The position numbers were made by a program, and so were the translations under genes. DNA of 6,230 bases, taken from Microthrixaceae bacterium. Its GTDB lineage: Bacteria > Actinomycetota > Acidimicrobiia > Acidimicrobiales > Acidimicrobilacustridaceae. The notes below the pieces were generated by a model. It worked only from the letters and a program-made list of their open reading frames with translations. It had not been told where the DNA came from and ran no database searches. The DNA is taken from assembly GCA_023264915.1 (NCBI GenBank), contig JAHFUU010000099.1:1-6230 (forward strand). The letters are read 5' to 3'. Shown piece after piece: positions 6,024-6,230 of the stretch (position 1 is its first letter; each line of letters opens with the position of its first letter).

Positions 6024-6230
6024 GATGACAGAGCCGAAGCCGTCGTCGTTGAGGAGTCAGTGCTAGGTGGGGCCGAGGTCGTGGTGGTGGGTGCAGTCGT
6101 GCCGACTGAAGTCGACGTCGATGACGATCCAGGGGATGCGGTGGTCTGTGTAGTCGGCATAGCAAGCCTGGTCGATGTGGTCGTGGAAGGTGTCGGTGGG
6201 ATCGGCAAGATCTGGGGTCTGGGTGGCTTG
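6014..6230 (-). CDS. C-terminal end of a Thr/Ser/Pro-rich protein, probably exported (partial)
   Basis: A minus-strand frame is open from the window edge to a TGA at 6014-6016, giving 72 codons. The product is low-complexity, with runs such as PPTPSTTTST, SSSTSTS, APTTTTSAPPST and SSTTTASA, and ends in SSGP. Thr/Ser/Pro tails and linkers of this kind are common in secreted or cell-wall-attached actinobacterial proteins, often as spacers near a folded domain. No LPXTG motif or terminal membrane helix is visible. The folded part would lie beyond the window. The opposite strand is also open here and would give a Val/Asp/Gly-rich product; Thr-rich coding on the minus strand explains that pattern better, but the strand assignment is not certain. 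The gene would converge on the glycosyltransferase gene. Confidence 0.45.
   Translation of the reverse strand, partial: KPPRPQILPIPPTPSTTTSTRLAMPTTQTTASPGSSSTSTSVGTTAPTTTTSAPPSTDSSTTTASALSSGP

Noticed and set aside
5962..6165. Arg/His/Pro-rich minus-strand frame
   Set aside because: It is a one-base-shifted shadow of the Thr/Ser/Pro-rich frame and has no protein-like character.

Overview
The window is GC-rich and about two thirds of it is the middle of a bacterial S10 ribosomal-protein operon, read on the minus strand. In transcription order the genes are rplC (L3), rplD (L4), rplW (L23), rplB (L2), rpsS (S19), rplV (L22) and the first bases of rpsC (S3) at the left edge. The order, tight spacing and product sequences leave little doubt. 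The L2 C-terminus ([17 protein letters not shown], then [12 protein letters not shown]) and the L3 stretch IGACATP look actinobacterial. The long acidic tails and the Thr/Ser/Pro-rich protein end at the right edge would fit an Acidimicrobiia-like actinobacterium; this placement is an inference.

Right of rplC is a 437-base divergent intergenic region (4107-4543). It holds a plausible minus-strand promoter for the operon, a near-perfect 14-bp hairpin and a smaller hairpin close to rplC. Together they suggest a structured leader of about 250 nt. rpsJ (S10), which normally comes directly before rplC, is not here. The position is taken by a divergent plus-strand gene (4544-5941) for a multi-pass membrane glycosyltransferase of the GT-C/PMT-like type. 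A hairpin follows it as a likely terminator, and then comes the converging 3' end of a minus-strand gene that may encode a secreted or surface protein with a Thr/Ser/Pro-rich tail.

The ribosomal genes work together: all are 50S or 30S components made from one polycistronic message with coupled stops and starts (TGATG at rplV/rpsC, TGAGATG at rplC/rplD, a 4-base gap at rplD/rplW). The most unusual feature is that L4 and L22, the two proteins that form the exit-tunnel constriction, both carry long disordered charged C-terminal tails of roughly 170 and 133 residues. The L22 tail includes a His-Asp repeat that could bind metal. L2 also has a Leu in place of the second His of its DHPH motif. I found no defence system, mobile element, CRISPR array, tRNA or rRNA.
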